Positions 21,339 through 30,020 of a stretch of 64,000 nucleotides of DNA are shown here, piece after piece. The stretch comes from Tritrichomonas musculus (taxonomy: Eukaryota > Parabasalia > Tritrichomonadida > Tritrichomonadidae). The position numbers and the translations under genes are program-made. The stretch covers positions 1,488,001 through 1,552,000 of the forward strand of contig JAPFFF010000018.1 of NCBI GenBank assembly GCA_039105265.1, in the 5' to 3' direction. The notes below the pieces were generated by a model. It worked only from the letters and a program-made list of their open reading frames with translations, was not told where the DNA came from and searched no databases. The stretch's first letter is position 1, and each line of letters begins with the position of its first letter.

Positions 21339-22079
21339 ATGCTAGTATCAGTACAAAGCACAAATGCAGATGAATATAATAAGGTATCAGTTAATTTAGA
21401 TATACCTTGGAAGTGTAAATATGTCAAGTATTATGTATCTTCATTAAGCACCTTGAGTAATATTCTGTTAACCAATGATGAAGATTATATTGAGATGTCA
21501 AGTGATTCAGTACCTATTAAAGCCTATTTTCGAACTCCTAAATTTTCTTATACAATCAAAGAATTACAATCGGTATTAAATTTAATGTCTTGGTTTCAAT
21601 GGGAGTATAAACAAGAAACAAGAACATTCCAAATAAAAACCACAATGAAGACTACCATTACGTCTTTAACTCATCGAGCTGCATTAGTAACTGGTCTTTA
21701 TAATACTCCATTGCCTTTAGAGTTACCTGCTAATACAACCTATATAATAAAAGATATACCAATATTAAATCATACTAAGTTGTATCTAGTATCACTACAA
21801 GGTAATGCCATATACTCGAATATAGGTGAACAGCAATATACACCTTCAGTTATAGGTACAATAAATACCTTCACTGTAGATAAGAAACCACTTATCTATG
21901 ATTTCGAGACTGAGGGTAAGCCTTTAAAAATAAAAACATTTACAGATTCATTAAAGTTTTTAGAATTAAGTTTAGTAGATTTTCAATACCAGCCGATATT
22001 GTTAAAAAGTCCTTTGTTCATAACTATCAAAATTAAACCATCCAACTCGACTGATATCAATGATGTTATAACTAAGTAA
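21339..22079 (+). CDS. Polinton minor capsid/penton candidate (246 aa)
   Basis: An ATG-initiated frame of 246 residues, predicted mostly beta with few charged clusters and no membrane helix. The end (LELSLVDFQYQPILLKSPLF followed by ITIKI) resembles the last strands of single jelly-roll penton proteins of Polintons and virophages, where a D..Q.P..L..P pattern closes the sheet. Size also suits a penton (about 250-380). This is a pattern judgement, and the 334-residue protein at 34831 is a competing candidate. It points against most structural genes. Its stop overlaps the 3' end of the polymerase gene by 8 bp (tail to tail). Confidence 0.75.
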   Translation: MLVSVQSTNADEYNKVSVNLDIPWKCKYVKYYVSSLSTLSNILLTNDEDYIEMSSDSVPIKAYFRTPKFSYTIKELQSVLNLMSWFQWEYKQETRTFQIKTTMKTTITSLTHRAALVTGLYNTPLPLELPANTTYIIKDIPILNHTKLYLVSLQGNAIYSNIGEQQYTPSVIGTINTFTVDKKPLIYDFETEGKPLKIKTFTDSLKFLELSLVDFQYQPILLKSPLFITIKIKPSNSTDINDVITK

Positions 22080-25000
22080 ACCTAAGAGTACGTGCAAATT
22101 TAGGTAAGTTGGTTTGTTGAAATGTCTTTGACTTCCTGAATGCATTCGAACCATCCAACAAATCAAATGTCATACTTTCTCCTTCATGCATTCTTTCAAA
22201 AAGCTCTTCAACTGAGATATCCATCCTTTTGCACTTGTTGAGAATAACTTGTTTTGGAATTCCTTTGAGTCTAATATGATATCCTTCATTTCCTTGTTCA
22301 TCAACCAAGATATCGAGGTAGCTCTTTTTACCAAGTGCAATGAGTTTTCTTGAGTGTATTTCCCCTTGACTACCTTCGAACTCATCAAAGTCATTATGAA
22401 ACTGACACATATTTTTTCCAATAAGAGGTTGATGATACTTGAACTGGAATAAGTCAGCTATCCTTGGTACATCTTTTTCAAGTACATGCATACTATCAGT
22501 ATCTTGATAAAAGATAGGTATACCTGCTTGTTCAGCTGTAGCCATAACCCTGTTCATTAAGTGCTTACTCCAAGAGAGAACGCTTGCACCAAATTGAGGT
22601 AGGTTGAAATGGTCATTAATTGGTTTCAACTTCTTGACATAGCACTTATCAATATTAGCATCTTCAACAACCTCCTTGATAAAGTTGTAGTTCCTCCAGA
22701 GGTACTTGTATAGTTGGCTTTTTGGTACTGTCTTGGTTTCAGTCTTTGTTGCTTTCAATATTGACTTGCCATATATGGAGTTGAGGAGGAGCTTTATTGT
22801 TTGTTCAAGAGGGTTCTTTTGCTTTTTATAACTTGCCCTGAGATTAAAGAGCTTCTCAATGAACTCATTGATTTTCTTGTTAAATCCTTCATCAAAGTAA
22901 TAGCCACGTATTAACTCATATTCAACATCATAAAATTCGAACAAGTCCATGAGACCTACTTTATCGATATAATAATGGTCAACAAGGAAATTGCCGAATA
23001 TTTTACTACCTGCTTCATTCCTTGTAAATACTTGTCCAAATTTATATGGCTCTTTTGATTTACATTCGAGTTTCTTGATGTTGACTTCGATAAAGAATGT
23101 ATCATATTGCATAAGTTGTTCATGTGTTGTACCTTGTGATATTACTTTAGGTCTTCCTAATGGTATACCATCCATAACATACATTGCAGATGGATATAAG
23201 CTAACTGCATCAAAGTCTTGTATCTTTCCTTCGATGTATTGCTTTTCATTACCTGCTGTCATTGTTCTTCCACCAGAGACACATCGTTGTATGAAGTCTT
23301 GACACTTACCTGATAGTTCATAACATCCATCAAAGCAACCATATTTCTTGGCAAAGCAGTATCCAATAGCACTTATAGATATAAAATCATGAACACCATA
23401 CATATCTGTCTTTGTTTCTTTAAAGACTGCTTTCAGGTCTTCATTAAATTTTTCCATTCCCTTCATCAAAACAATACAGTCCTTGAAACAATAGAAGATG
23501 GCATATTTAATGATGTCGATTTTGCCATCATTATAGCAATTTGCGATTTTTGCATTTTCGATAATCTGCTTGCAGTTTGCATCAAGTTGTGCTTTCGATA
23601 ACTTATCTGCATTTTCATCGATGTATTGCTGTTGGAACTCAGTAGCATCAACAATTCTTCTTTGAATGTTCTCTTGTGTATATAGCTTATATGCCATGAC
23701 TTCCTTGTGAACATTGAGGTTGAACATTGTAGCAAATTTACTTAATGCTTGAGGTATTATACTATATGAGTTCCTGAATGTTAATCGCTTTTTGACTTTC
23801 CTTGTACCTTCTTCGAATAATGTCATGATGATTTGCAACACAGTTCCACTTCGTTCTGTTATCTGTGTATCCCATCCAGGTGTGTTAATGAAAAAACATG
23901 CATCATACTTGAGGTTATGAAAATATGTTAATGAGCCACTCCATAAATAATTCAAGAGCTTCTGTCCACAATCTTCACCTTGAATAGATATTTTATGTAT
24001 GTTGGCACCATCTCGAAAGATAGTACAATTGAGATATGGTATATGTGGACTGACTGTAGAGTTTGTTTCGAAGTCGCTATAATAAATCCTTGACCATGTA
24101 TTTTGTTTCTTTTTATTATTCTCAATGAGTCTTGTACTCTGTTCTGCATTATATTCGAGACTTACATAGTCATTAACATGTTCATATTCAGTTGTGTTGA
24201 TAATATCCATTTCGCATGCTTTGATTTCTTCAAATAGATGTAACTCAAACATCTTTTGGAAAAAGGTTATTGGTTTGATTCCTTCATGTTTATAGTCTTT
24301 GACAGTCTTTCCATTTTTCTCCAATCTTGCTATCATACATCTTTTGTCAAAAGGCATATATGCAAATGTTCTATCAAGTTCTTCATAGTGTTGAAGGTAG
24401 AATAATGTACAAGGTATTTTCCTGTTGAGCATATAATGGTCTTTGAACAATATCAGGTTAACTTCTCTTTTAAAATCAACAGACCATTTTTTCTTTCTGG
24501 TGTTGATTCTTGTTTCATACTTGTATTTATCAGGTTGTTCAACAATTCTAATGATACTAAAATTGCACTTGAACTTTTTAGCTACTTCTTCTATCTTGTT
24601 ATTAGGTATGGCTCTTGTTTGAACAAAAAATCGTAAGTCATCTATTTCATCATCAGTGAACACACCTGATTGTATACAAGCATATACAAAACAATTATCT
24701 CTGTAGTTCTCTTTCCTTACCTCATGAAAGATTTGGTATGTAGATAAGTCTATAGGTGATAGATTGATGTATGGGAAAAAACTACCTTCTGGTGTATTTC
24801 GATAGTCTTCATCAATTTCGACTTCATCATCATAGATTTCATGAGTATCCATATCTTGCATCTTGGTTCTAAAATGAACACCATCATTTGTTTTGTTCAT
24901 GTCAATAAATTGTACCTCATATCGAACTGGAATGAACATGTTTGAGATATATGGATTAGTGTCTGATTGGTCTTCACTTAAATCAAGTTCTCCTGTTATA

Positions 25001-25356
25001 TGACCTAATGTACTTTCGATGTTGTGCTTATCACTGAGTGTGAAGTACTTATAAGTTCCATCAAGTGCAATTGCTTTAACAATAGGTCTTCCAACATTTT
25101 TCTTTTTATGTATCTGTCGTAGTGCTTCCGTAAATGCGTACCTCTTATCTTCATCTTGATTGATGTCTGTAGCAAAACCAATACCTTGTCCTGCAGGAAT
25201 CATGAGCTTCCTCATTTCTTCTTTAAATTTGTCTTTCTTTTGGTATTGTTTAGCACGTCGATTATATTCACGACGAAACTGTGATTTTGTATCAGCATAG
25301 ACATCTCCAATAGCATCTAAAAAATTATCTTCAATGTCCTTGTTCATGTTTAACAT
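22072..25356 (-). CDS. polB: Protein-primed family-B DNA polymerase (1094 aa)
   Basis: Replicates the element's linear DNA using a terminal protein primer. The 3'-5' exonuclease motifs are visible: DFETN near residue 425, a FHNLKYDACF block, and YCFKDC. The polymerase motifs follow in order. Motif A is DAVSLYPSAMY near 720, motif B is KLLLNSIYGKS near 860, and motif C is YQDTDSMHV near 953. The insertion between A and B is typical of protein-primed enzymes. About 400 N-terminal residues precede the exonuclease and may hold a terminal-protein-like or other domain. Start is set at the ATG at 25356 (MLNMNKD) because the frame beyond it has no ATG and TCACTTTTATTTT lies directly upstream. All key catalytic residues are present, so it should be active. 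Confidence 0.97.
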   Translation of the reverse strand: MLNMNKDIEDNFLDAIGDVYADTKSQFRREYNRRAKQYQKKDKFKEEMRKLMIPAGQGIGFATDINQDEDKRYAFTEALRQIHKKKNVGRPIVKAIALDGTYKYFTLSDKHNIESTLGHITGELDLSEDQSDTNPYISNMFIPVRYEVQFIDMNKTNDGVHFRTKMQDMDTHEIYDDEVEIDEDYRNTPEGSFFPYINLSPIDLSTYQIFHEVRKENYRDNCFVYACIQSGVFTDDEIDDLRFFVQTRAIPNNKIEEVAKKFKCNFSIIRIVEQPDKYKYETRINTRKKKWSVDFKREVNLILFKDHYMLNRKIPCTLFYLQHYEELDRTFAYMPFDKRCMIARLEKNGKTVKDYKHEGIKPITFFQKMFELHLFEEIKACEMDIINTTEYEHVNDYVSLEYNAEQSTRLIENNKKKQNTWSRIYYSDFETNSTVSPHIPYLNCTIFRDGANIHKISIQGEDCGQKLLNYLWSGSLTYFHNLKYDACFFINTPGWDTQITERSGTVLQIIMTLFEEGTRKVKKRLTFRNSYSIIPQALSKFATMFNLNVHKEVMAYKLYTQENIQRRIVDATEFQQQYIDENADKLSKAQLDANCKQIIENAKIANCYNDGKIDIIKYAIFYCFKDCIVLMKGMEKFNEDLKAVFKETKTDMYGVHDFISISAIGYCFAKKYGCFDGCYELSGKCQDFIQRCVSGGRTMTAGNEKQYIEGKIQDFDAVSLYPSAMYVMDGIPLGRPKVISQGTTHEQLMQYDTFFIEVNIKKLECKSKEPYKFGQVFTRNEAGSKIFGNFLVDHYYIDKVGLMDLFEFYDVEYELIRGYYFDEGFNKKINEFIEKLFNLRASYKKQKNPLEQTIKLLLNSIYGKSILKATKTETKTVPKSQLYKYLWRNYNFIKEVVEDANIDKCYVKKLKPINDHFNLPQFGASVLSWSKHLMNRVMATAEQAGIPIFYQDTDSMHVLEKDVPRIADLFQFKYHQPLIGKNMCQFHNDFDEFEGSQGEIHSRKLIALGKKSYLDILVDEQGNEGYHIRLKGIPKQVILNKCKRMDISVEELFERMHEGESMTFDLLDGSNAFRKSKTFQQTNLPKFARTLRFT

Positions 25357-25369
25357 AAAATAAAAGTGA
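25357..25369 (-). promoter_or_regulatory. Early-type initiator of the polymerase gene
   Basis: Reverse-strand TCACTTTTATTTT abuts the ATG and matches the host initiator pattern TCAYTTTT, unlike the virion genes of the same element. Confidence 0.55.
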
Positions 25370-25429
25370 AACGATAAAAATAAAAACAAAGAAAAAGTAA
25401 AAAAAATTATTTTTTAGTTATGACCTATC

Positions 25430-26848
25430 TTATTGGGGGTAATCATCATCATCAACGACATTATCTTCGAGATATGGAAAATGATATTGGAACTCATGTC
25501 CTTTCGACTTCGAGTCAGAGTTCCGTTCAATTTCGTTCTTCTCCATTGATTCACCAAATTGCTTAATGGCATTCAGCACTTGCTTCGGTGATTGCTTCTT
25601 TCCTTTTCTCTCGAAGCTGCATGCTTTGTCCAACTTCTCTTTCTCTTCTGGTGATAAGTATGGTCGAAGATGATAAATGCAATTGGACAACTTCCATCCA
25701 TAGGACTTGAACACGTTTATCATCTCTGGTGCTTTTTTCTTGTCATATGATTCAATAGCGTCCATCATGTTTCGAAGATAATCAACTTCTACCATCATCA
25801 ATCTCGATCTTGCCAACTTTTCAGCAAATGCATCATCTGTTGGAGGACCAGCTTGTTGAGCATTTTTCAGATCCGCCACGTCCTTCTTTAGATCGTGAAT
25901 TTTGTTAATGTACTTCGCCACCTTTTTTGGAGCAAGTTCCAATTTCATCAGCTCGAGTGCGTATTCGTCGTTATTATCAATGTCTTTCCTGAGTTCTTCA
26001 GCATTGTGATTGATGTCTTCAATGTGAAATTCTACACCAGTCATTTTCTCCTCCAACTTCGTTAATCGTTCTTTCAAGTTTTCATTTTCTTCTATTAATT
26101 GTTCCATTTCTTCTCGAAAGTCGAATGGACGAACATTATCCTCCTTATAATCACTATTGGATTTCATATCATGAACACTTTTCGGTGGCTTATATGGTTC
26201 TTTGCGAGCTGGTGATGGTTCTTGTTCATGATCAACTTCTTCTTCTCCTTCTATCTTTGTTTCTTCTTTTGGATTGGAACCGAGTTTTTGATTCTCGACA
26301 AATGCAGATGGTCTAGCGAGAACTCTTGGAGGTGGTGGTATTTGTTGATTAGAAGGAGGTGGAGGAGGTGGAGGAACTTGTATTATATTATATGAGCGAG
26401 GTGGTGGAAAGACTTTATTGGAAATTGGAACATATGGAACATATGGATTCTTCCTTCTTGCATCGTCTTCTTGCTTCAATCTTGCTAATGCTTCTTCTTC
26501 TTGCTGCTTCTTCAATCTAGCTGCTTCTTCTTCTTGTTGCTTCTTCAATCGAGCTGCTTCTTCTTCTTCTTGCTTCTTCTTCAATCTAGCTGCTTCTTCT
26601 TCTTCTTGCTTCTTCTTCAATCTAGCTGCTTCTTCTTCTTGCTGCTTCTTCTTCAATCTAGCTGCTGCTTCTTCTTGCTGCTTCATGATGAACAGTCGCA
26701 TGGATTCGAGTTGTTCTGGGGTCATGTTCTTGAGCCAAACTTCTGTGGGTGGAGCTGATGGCGGATCTGATGGTGGAGCTTGTTGACCCGATTGCTCGAT
26801 CGAGTCAAATAGACTAACATCGCTGTCTGAGCTGTAGTTGTATGACAT
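25430..26848 (-). CDS. Polinton coiled-coil protein with EEEAARLKK repeats (472 aa)
   Basis: The N-terminus is acidic and Ser-rich (MSYNYSSDSDVSLFDS), followed by a Pro-rich segment. About six tandem copies of an 11-residue unit, EEEAARLKKKQ, form a continuous charged helix at residues about 58-125. Next come Pro-rich runs (VPPPPPPP), an acidic linker, and a second coiled coil near 245-285 (MEQLIEENENLKERLTKLEE). The C-terminal third is helical. No enzyme motif is seen, and I do not recognise a family. It could be a scaffold or nucleoprotein organiser. It lies upstream of the polymerase gene in the same direction with its own TCATTTTTATA motif, so it probably belongs to the early set. Confidence 0.85.
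   Translation of the reverse strand: MSYNYSSDSDVSLFDSIEQSGQQAPPSDPPSAPPTEVWLKNMTPEQLESMRLFIMKQQEEAAARLKKKQQEEEAARLKKKQEEEEAARLKKKQEEEEAARLKKQQEEEAARLKKQQEEEALARLKQEDDARRKNPYVPYVPISNKVFPPPRSYNIIQVPPPPPPPSNQQIPPPPRVLARPSAFVENQKLGSNPKEETKIEGEEEVDHEQEPSPARKEPYKPPKSVHDMKSNSDYKEDNVRPFDFREEMEQLIEENENLKERLTKLEEKMTGVEFHIEDINHNAEELRKDIDNNDEYALELMKLELAPKKVAKYINKIHDLKKDVADLKNAQQAGPPTDDAFAEKLARSRLMMVEVDYLRNMMDAIESYDKKKAPEMINVFKSYGWKLSNCIYHLRPYLSPEEKEKLDKACSFERKGKKQSPKQVLNAIKQFGESMEKNEIERNSDSKSKGHEFQYHFPYLEDNVVDDDDYPQ
26478..26690 (-). repeat. 33-bp coding minisatellite (EEEAARLKK units)
   Basis: About six imperfect 30-33-bp units, rich in CTTCTTCTTCTTGCT on the plus strand, encode the charged helix of the coiled-coil protein. 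It is in frame throughout and so selected as protein, but prone to length change. Confidence 0.85.
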
Positions 26849-26864
26849 ACAAGTATAAAAATGA
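26849..26864 (-). promoter_or_regulatory. Early-type initiator of the coiled-coil gene
   Basis: Reverse-strand TCATTTTTATACTTGT immediately precedes the ATG at 26848. Confidence 0.5.
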
Positions 26865-27021
26865 TCTATTTTCTAGTTGATATCACTAAATTTTAAATTT
26901 CGTAGAAAAACTCGAAGGTGGATATTTTTCTTTGAAAAAGTTACATTAACTATAAAAATTCAAAAATTGAATTAAAAAAAATAAAATATATTGAAATTTT
27001 AAAAAAATATATTTATTAATA

Positions 27022-27038
27022 TCACTATTATTTTATTA
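27022..27038 (+). promoter_or_regulatory. Early-type initiator before the 141-residue gene
   Basis: TCACTATTATTTTATTA touches the ATG at 27039, close to the trichomonad initiator consensus. Confidence 0.5.
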
Positions 27039-27464
27039 ATGATGAATGAAGAAGAAGATAAAATAGAAGATATTTTACAAAAACAAACACCTCCTAAAGA
27101 TCATGATTCATTCGACTACAAAATTAATATAAACATGTCGAAAAAAATATCTCAACTAAAAGTTGAAGATGATACATCAAATTTAAGAACGATGTGTGAA
27201 AATTATGCTCATGCTCTTGAAAATGATGCACATCGACTTCGAGCAAAACAAAAAAAGAGGTATGATGAATGGTTTGACAACCTCGAGAAAGATTGTTATC
27301 CTGCAAGAGACATTGTTAACTTGTACAACATGTTCTTTGGTCATGAACTATCTATTACTCGACTTGGTTTCGGGCATCTCGATGGAACAAAGAGACACTT
27401 TACACATAAGAAAGTGAAAAGAAACAAGAAGTTCATCACAATGTACTACAAGAAAAATGAATAA
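27039..27464 (+). CDS. Small basic Polinton protein, unknown (141 aa)
   Basis: ATG-initiated. The first 35 residues are acidic; the rest is charged and helical (LENDAHRLRAKQKKRYDEWF), and a very basic tail ends it (KRHFTHKKVKRNKKF). A second in-frame ATG at codon 33 (MSKKISQLK) could also start a shorter form. Basic character suggests nucleic-acid or nucleoprotein contact, which is inference. No homolog is recognised. It is divergent from the coiled-coil gene and convergent with the basic-region gene, with the 19-bp tandem array between their 3' ends. Confidence 0.7.
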   Translation: MMNEEEDKIEDILQKQTPPKDHDSFDYKININMSKKISQLKVEDDTSNLRTMCENYAHALENDAHRLRAKQKKRYDEWFDNLEKDCYPARDIVNLYNMFFGHELSITRLGFGHLDGTKRHFTHKKVKRNKKFITMYYKKNE

Positions 27465-27495
27465 CTAAAAAAAAAAACTTTTTTTTTAACTACAT

Positions 27496-27780
27496 GTTTT
27501 TCCTCATAAGCTACCTTTTTCCTCATAAGCTACCTTTTTCCTCATAAGCTACCTTTTTCCTCATAAGCTACCTTTTTCCTCATAAGCTACCTTTTTCCTC
27601 ATAAGCTACCTTTTTCCTCATAAGCTACCTTTTTCCTCATAAGCTACCTTTTTCCTCATAAGCTACCTTTTTCCTCATAAGCTACCTTTTTCCTCATAAG
27701 CTACCTTTTTCCTCATAAGCTACCTTTTTCCTCATAAGCTACCTTTTTCCTCATAAGCTACCTCATTCTTCATAAGCTAC
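27496..27780. repeat. 15-copy tandem array of a 19-bp unit
   Basis: The unit CTTTTTCCTCATAAGCTAC repeats 15 times head to tail and almost perfectly. The first copy differs at its first base, and the last has three changes, reading CTCATTCTTCATAAGCTAC. On the minus strand the last copy supplies the final codons (VAYEE) and stop of the 92-residue gene, so the array looks like a runaway duplication of that gene's 3' end. It separates two convergent genes and might act in termination or 3'-end formation. There are no spacers, so it is not a CRISPR array. Confidence 0.95.
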
Positions 27781-28041
27781 CTTTTTGCTTTCATACGACA
27801 TTATTTTTTCCTTCATACTTTGTATTTCTCTTTTCTTTCTTTCACGATATGCCTTTTGCTGTTGTTTACGTGCTTCATTTCGTTCTTCAACTGTTGCATA
27901 CTTTTGCTTTCTACCACGTTTTTCTGTTGTTTCAGTTTTTGCAGTATCAATATTTTTGAGGTTGTTGTTACTCTTGGACTTCTTCAACTTCTTGATGATA
28001 GCTGTTTCCTTGAACTCACCCAAATCTAAATTTTGGCTCAT
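27763..28041 (-). CDS. Basic DNA-binding-like protein, bZIP-type basic region (92 aa)
   Basis: Start chosen at the ATG at 28041 (MSQNLDLGEF); the longer frame begins at a non-ATG codon and would overlap the divergent gene. After a Lys/Asn-rich segment comes RGRKQKYATVEERNEARKQQ, continuing AYRERKKREI. That is an AT-hook-like RGRK and a bZIP-like basic helix with little leucine zipper left. It is a candidate transcription regulator or genome-condensing protein of the element. The last five codons come from the neighbouring 19-bp tandem repeat. A reverse-strand TCAATTTTTTTTC lies upstream, in the 76 bp shared with the divergent 123-residue gene. Confidence 0.75.
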   Translation of the reverse strand: MSQNLDLGEFKETAIIKKLKKSKSNNNLKNIDTAKTETTEKRGRKQKYATVEERNEARKQQQKAYRERKKREIQSMKEKIMSYESKKVAYEE

Positions 28042-28105
28042 GATTTCATTCGAGAAAAAAAATTGAATTATTTTTGAAAATTGAATATTCGCAAACAAAA
28101 TCACT

Positions 28106-28117
28106 TCATTTTTTAAA
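28106..28117 (+). promoter_or_regulatory. Early-type initiator before the 123-residue gene
   Basis: TCATTTTTTAAA abuts the ATG at 28118. Confidence 0.5.
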
Positions 28118-28489
28118 ATGTCGCGTTCTGGAAATGACTTCAAAGAATTCCAAAAACAGCAAAAGCTAGCTATCAAAAATGCTCATGTTGAAATAGCCAA
28201 TGCTATTAAAGAGGTGATATTTCTGTTCAACCAAAAAATAATAAACTCGACATCATCTAATGTCTGCACCATCTATGACCCTTTGATACAAGCAAACATG
28301 AACAAGATTGCTGAAGCACTTACTCAAATGAATCTCACTACCTGCGAGGTTTTTCATAAAAAGATTCCTCAATCTCCAACACCAAAATCTATTGGCTTTC
28401 ACGTGCCTATAGTGCCTGACTCGCAAGAGACACAAGAAGAAGATGATGAAGATGAACAAGAAGCTTCATCTCCAAAAGACAAGGAGTAA
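28118..28489 (+). CDS. Small acidic-tailed Polinton protein, unknown (123 aa)
   Basis: An ATG start directly follows TCATTTTTTAAA. The first 80 residues look like a helical bundle (FKEFQKQQKLAIKNAHVEIA), and the last 25 are strongly acidic with Ser/Pro (QEEDDEDEQEASS). No membrane segment and no known family. Acidic-tailed helical proteins can be regulators or histone/DNA mimics, but nothing here proves it. It is divergent from the basic-region gene, sharing a 76-bp promoter region. Confidence 0.7.
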   Translation: MSRSGNDFKEFQKQQKLAIKNAHVEIANAIKEVIFLFNQKIINSTSSNVCTIYDPLIQANMNKIAEALTQMNLTTCEVFHKKIPQSPTPKSIGFHVPIVPDSQETQEEDDEDEQEASSPKDKE

Positions 28490-28541
28490 GAGTAAAAAAT
28501 AATTACTTCTAATTTTAAGTTTTTTTTATATATGTCTTTTT

Positions 28542-29066
28542 TTATACTATGCAATATTTTAAGCATACATGATAATTATTAACAAGCTCATTATATTCTT
28601 TATTATATACTTGTTTCAAGTCAATGACTACCTCTCCATTATCTTTAATAATCTTAATAGCATCTATTTTTCTTATTGGATTGCTCTTAGCTGCACAACA
28701 TCCAACATCTTCATTAAGTTGTACTTCAACCTCACTAACATGTAGTATTGCTTTGATGATGTTGCTAAGAGATTCAATAGGTACTATGATGCATTTCTTT
28801 GATATAATGTTAGCTAGTAGTGCTTTGTCTTGATTAAGTAGTATTTGTGCATATGCTTCAAGTATAACATTACGTACATCTGGTTCAACTTCAACAGGTT
28901 CAGTTTGCACTCCAATGTCTCTTGTAATAACAATGTCTTCCTTGCCATCATCTCTCTTATTAATAATAATGTTGTTGTTGATGTTTGATGTAGATGATGC
29001 AGCTGCTGATGGTTCTAAAGATACATTTGCTTGAACTCCATTGGTTGTACCCCTCTTCTTAATCAT
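28542..29066 (-). CDS. Polinton protein with a GVQTE motif (174 aa)
   Basis: ATG-initiated. A Lys/Asn/Ser/Ala-rich N-terminus of about 45 residues leads to DIGVQTEPVEVEP (near residue 50), a short linear motif also present in two other proteins of this element. A predicted helical/beta domain follows (YAQILLNQDKALLANIISKK), with a cysteine pair at DVGCCAAK. No family recognised. It lies 21 bp downstream of the 148-residue gene in the minus-strand series. Confidence 0.75.
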   Translation of the reverse strand: MIKKRGTTNGVQANVSLEPSAAASSTSNINNNIIINKRDDGKEDIVITRDIGVQTEPVEVEPDVRNVILEAYAQILLNQDKALLANIISKKCIIVPIESLSNIIKAILHVSEVEVQLNEDVGCCAAKSNPIRKIDAIKIIKDNGEVVIDLKQVYNKEYNELVNNYHVCLKYCIV

Positions 29067-29087
29067 TTAGGTTGGGAAAAAATAGGC

Positions 29088-29534
29088 TTAAAGTACTAAG
29101 TCTAGCTGTTCTCCAATAAACATGTCAAATGACTCAATTTGATATTTCTGCTTGAGAGCATCGATTTTTGGTTTATGACTTGTAGGAGCAGCTGCAATGG
29201 AGTAGTTGTAGTATTTGATTCCTTGATACTCTTGAGTGGTAGTGTTTCCATTTATGTAGAACTCTTCGAAATCTTCAGTTATTTTTCTCCTTGAGTTAGG
29301 CTTAATAAATATTGAGTCAAGATCAAGTTCTTTGAGCTTATCTGGATAAAATCTGTGGCACTTGTCTTTTACCTTGATTGAGACATAGAGTACTTTGCCT
29401 AAATAACTCCATTCTCCTGTTTTCATTGGGTACTTGTCACAAAGTATCGAGAAATTACATTGTTTAGTATTTGGAGCACATTTTGCGCGAAGTTCATTGA
29501 CATAGTCATAGACGTTTCTTGTTGTCATTTTCAT
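29088..29534 (-). CDS. Polinton protein, unknown (148 aa)
   Basis: ATG at 29534 (MKMTTRNVYDYVNELR). A compact mixed alpha/beta protein with three cysteines in the first third and no membrane helix or known motif. It is located between the 174- and 144-residue genes in a tightly packed same-strand series that continues to the capsid gene. A structural or accessory virion part is plausible by position only. Confidence 0.7.
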   Translation of the reverse strand: MKMTTRNVYDYVNELRAKCAPNTKQCNFSILCDKYPMKTGEWSYLGKVLYVSIKVKDKCHRFYPDKLKELDLDSIFIKPNSRRKITEDFEEFYINGNTTTQEYQGIKYYNYSIAAAPTSHKPKIDALKQKYQIESFDMFIGEQLDLVL

Positions 29535-29558
29535 CTGGATAAAAAATTCAATAAAAAA

Positions 29559-29993
29559 TTAATATATGTTATTTTGGGTAAAGATATGTTGGGTAGGTCC
29601 ATATCGAATATCTTGTTTATTATATTCTCTTGCTCTACCTTGCATTGGTGGTTTCTCAGGCTTCTTAAGATATTTTGGTAAGAGAGGTACTGGTTTATCT
29701 TTTTCACCTATATGTCGATAAAAACCACCATCTGTAATACTAACAGGAGGTTCACGAACAGGTTTGGTTATATGTTCTCGAGTATCTGGAAATCTAACAG
29801 GGTCCTCATGTTCAATAATCTGGGTAGGTGGTCGATTAATATATGGGTTGAAGGTTACAGAATAAGTATTAGTATTACTGAACACACCAAAATGTTGAAA
29901 CTCTAAGTCTTTATTTTTCATGGTAGCTTCATTATACATCATACCTTCTCTTCCAACAATCTCAGCATGTGGGCTTCTATAATCATTCGACAT
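29559..29993 (-). CDS. Pro-rich small protein downstream of the capsid gene (144 aa)
   Basis: ATG at 29993 (MSNDYRSPHAEIVG). The sequence is rich in Pro, Arg, Asn and Tyr with little hydrophobic core (ITKPVREPPVSITDGGFYRH), so it may be extended or disordered, as small capsid-cement or internal proteins can be. It follows the capsid gene by 27 bp. The upstream box TTTATTTTATAGAAA is late-type. No family recognised. Confidence 0.7.
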   Translation of the reverse strand: MSNDYRSPHAEIVGREGMMYNEATMKNKDLEFQHFGVFSNTNTYSVTFNPYINRPPTQIIEHEDPVRFPDTREHITKPVREPPVSITDGGFYRHIGEKDKPVPLLPKYLKKPEKPPMQGRAREYNKQDIRYGPTQHIFTQNNIY

Positions 29994-30008
29994 TTTCTAT
30001 AAAATAAA
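29994..30008 (-). promoter_or_regulatory. Late-type start element before the 144-residue gene
   Basis: Reverse-strand TTTATTTTATAGAAA directly precedes the ATG at 29993, within the 27-bp gap after the capsid gene. Confidence 0.4.
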
Positions 30009-30020
30009 ATATACATCTTT

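Noticed and set aside
26418-26786. Cys/Ser/Phe-rich plus-strand frames
   Set aside because: They are shadows of the EEEAARLKK minisatellite in the coiled-coil gene.
27496-27780. CRISPR-like array
   Set aside because: Units are contiguous with no spacers, and the genome type is eukaryotic.
27763-28176. Long form (137 codons) of the basic-region protein
   Set aside because: The extension starts at a non-ATG codon and runs antisense into the divergent 123-residue gene.
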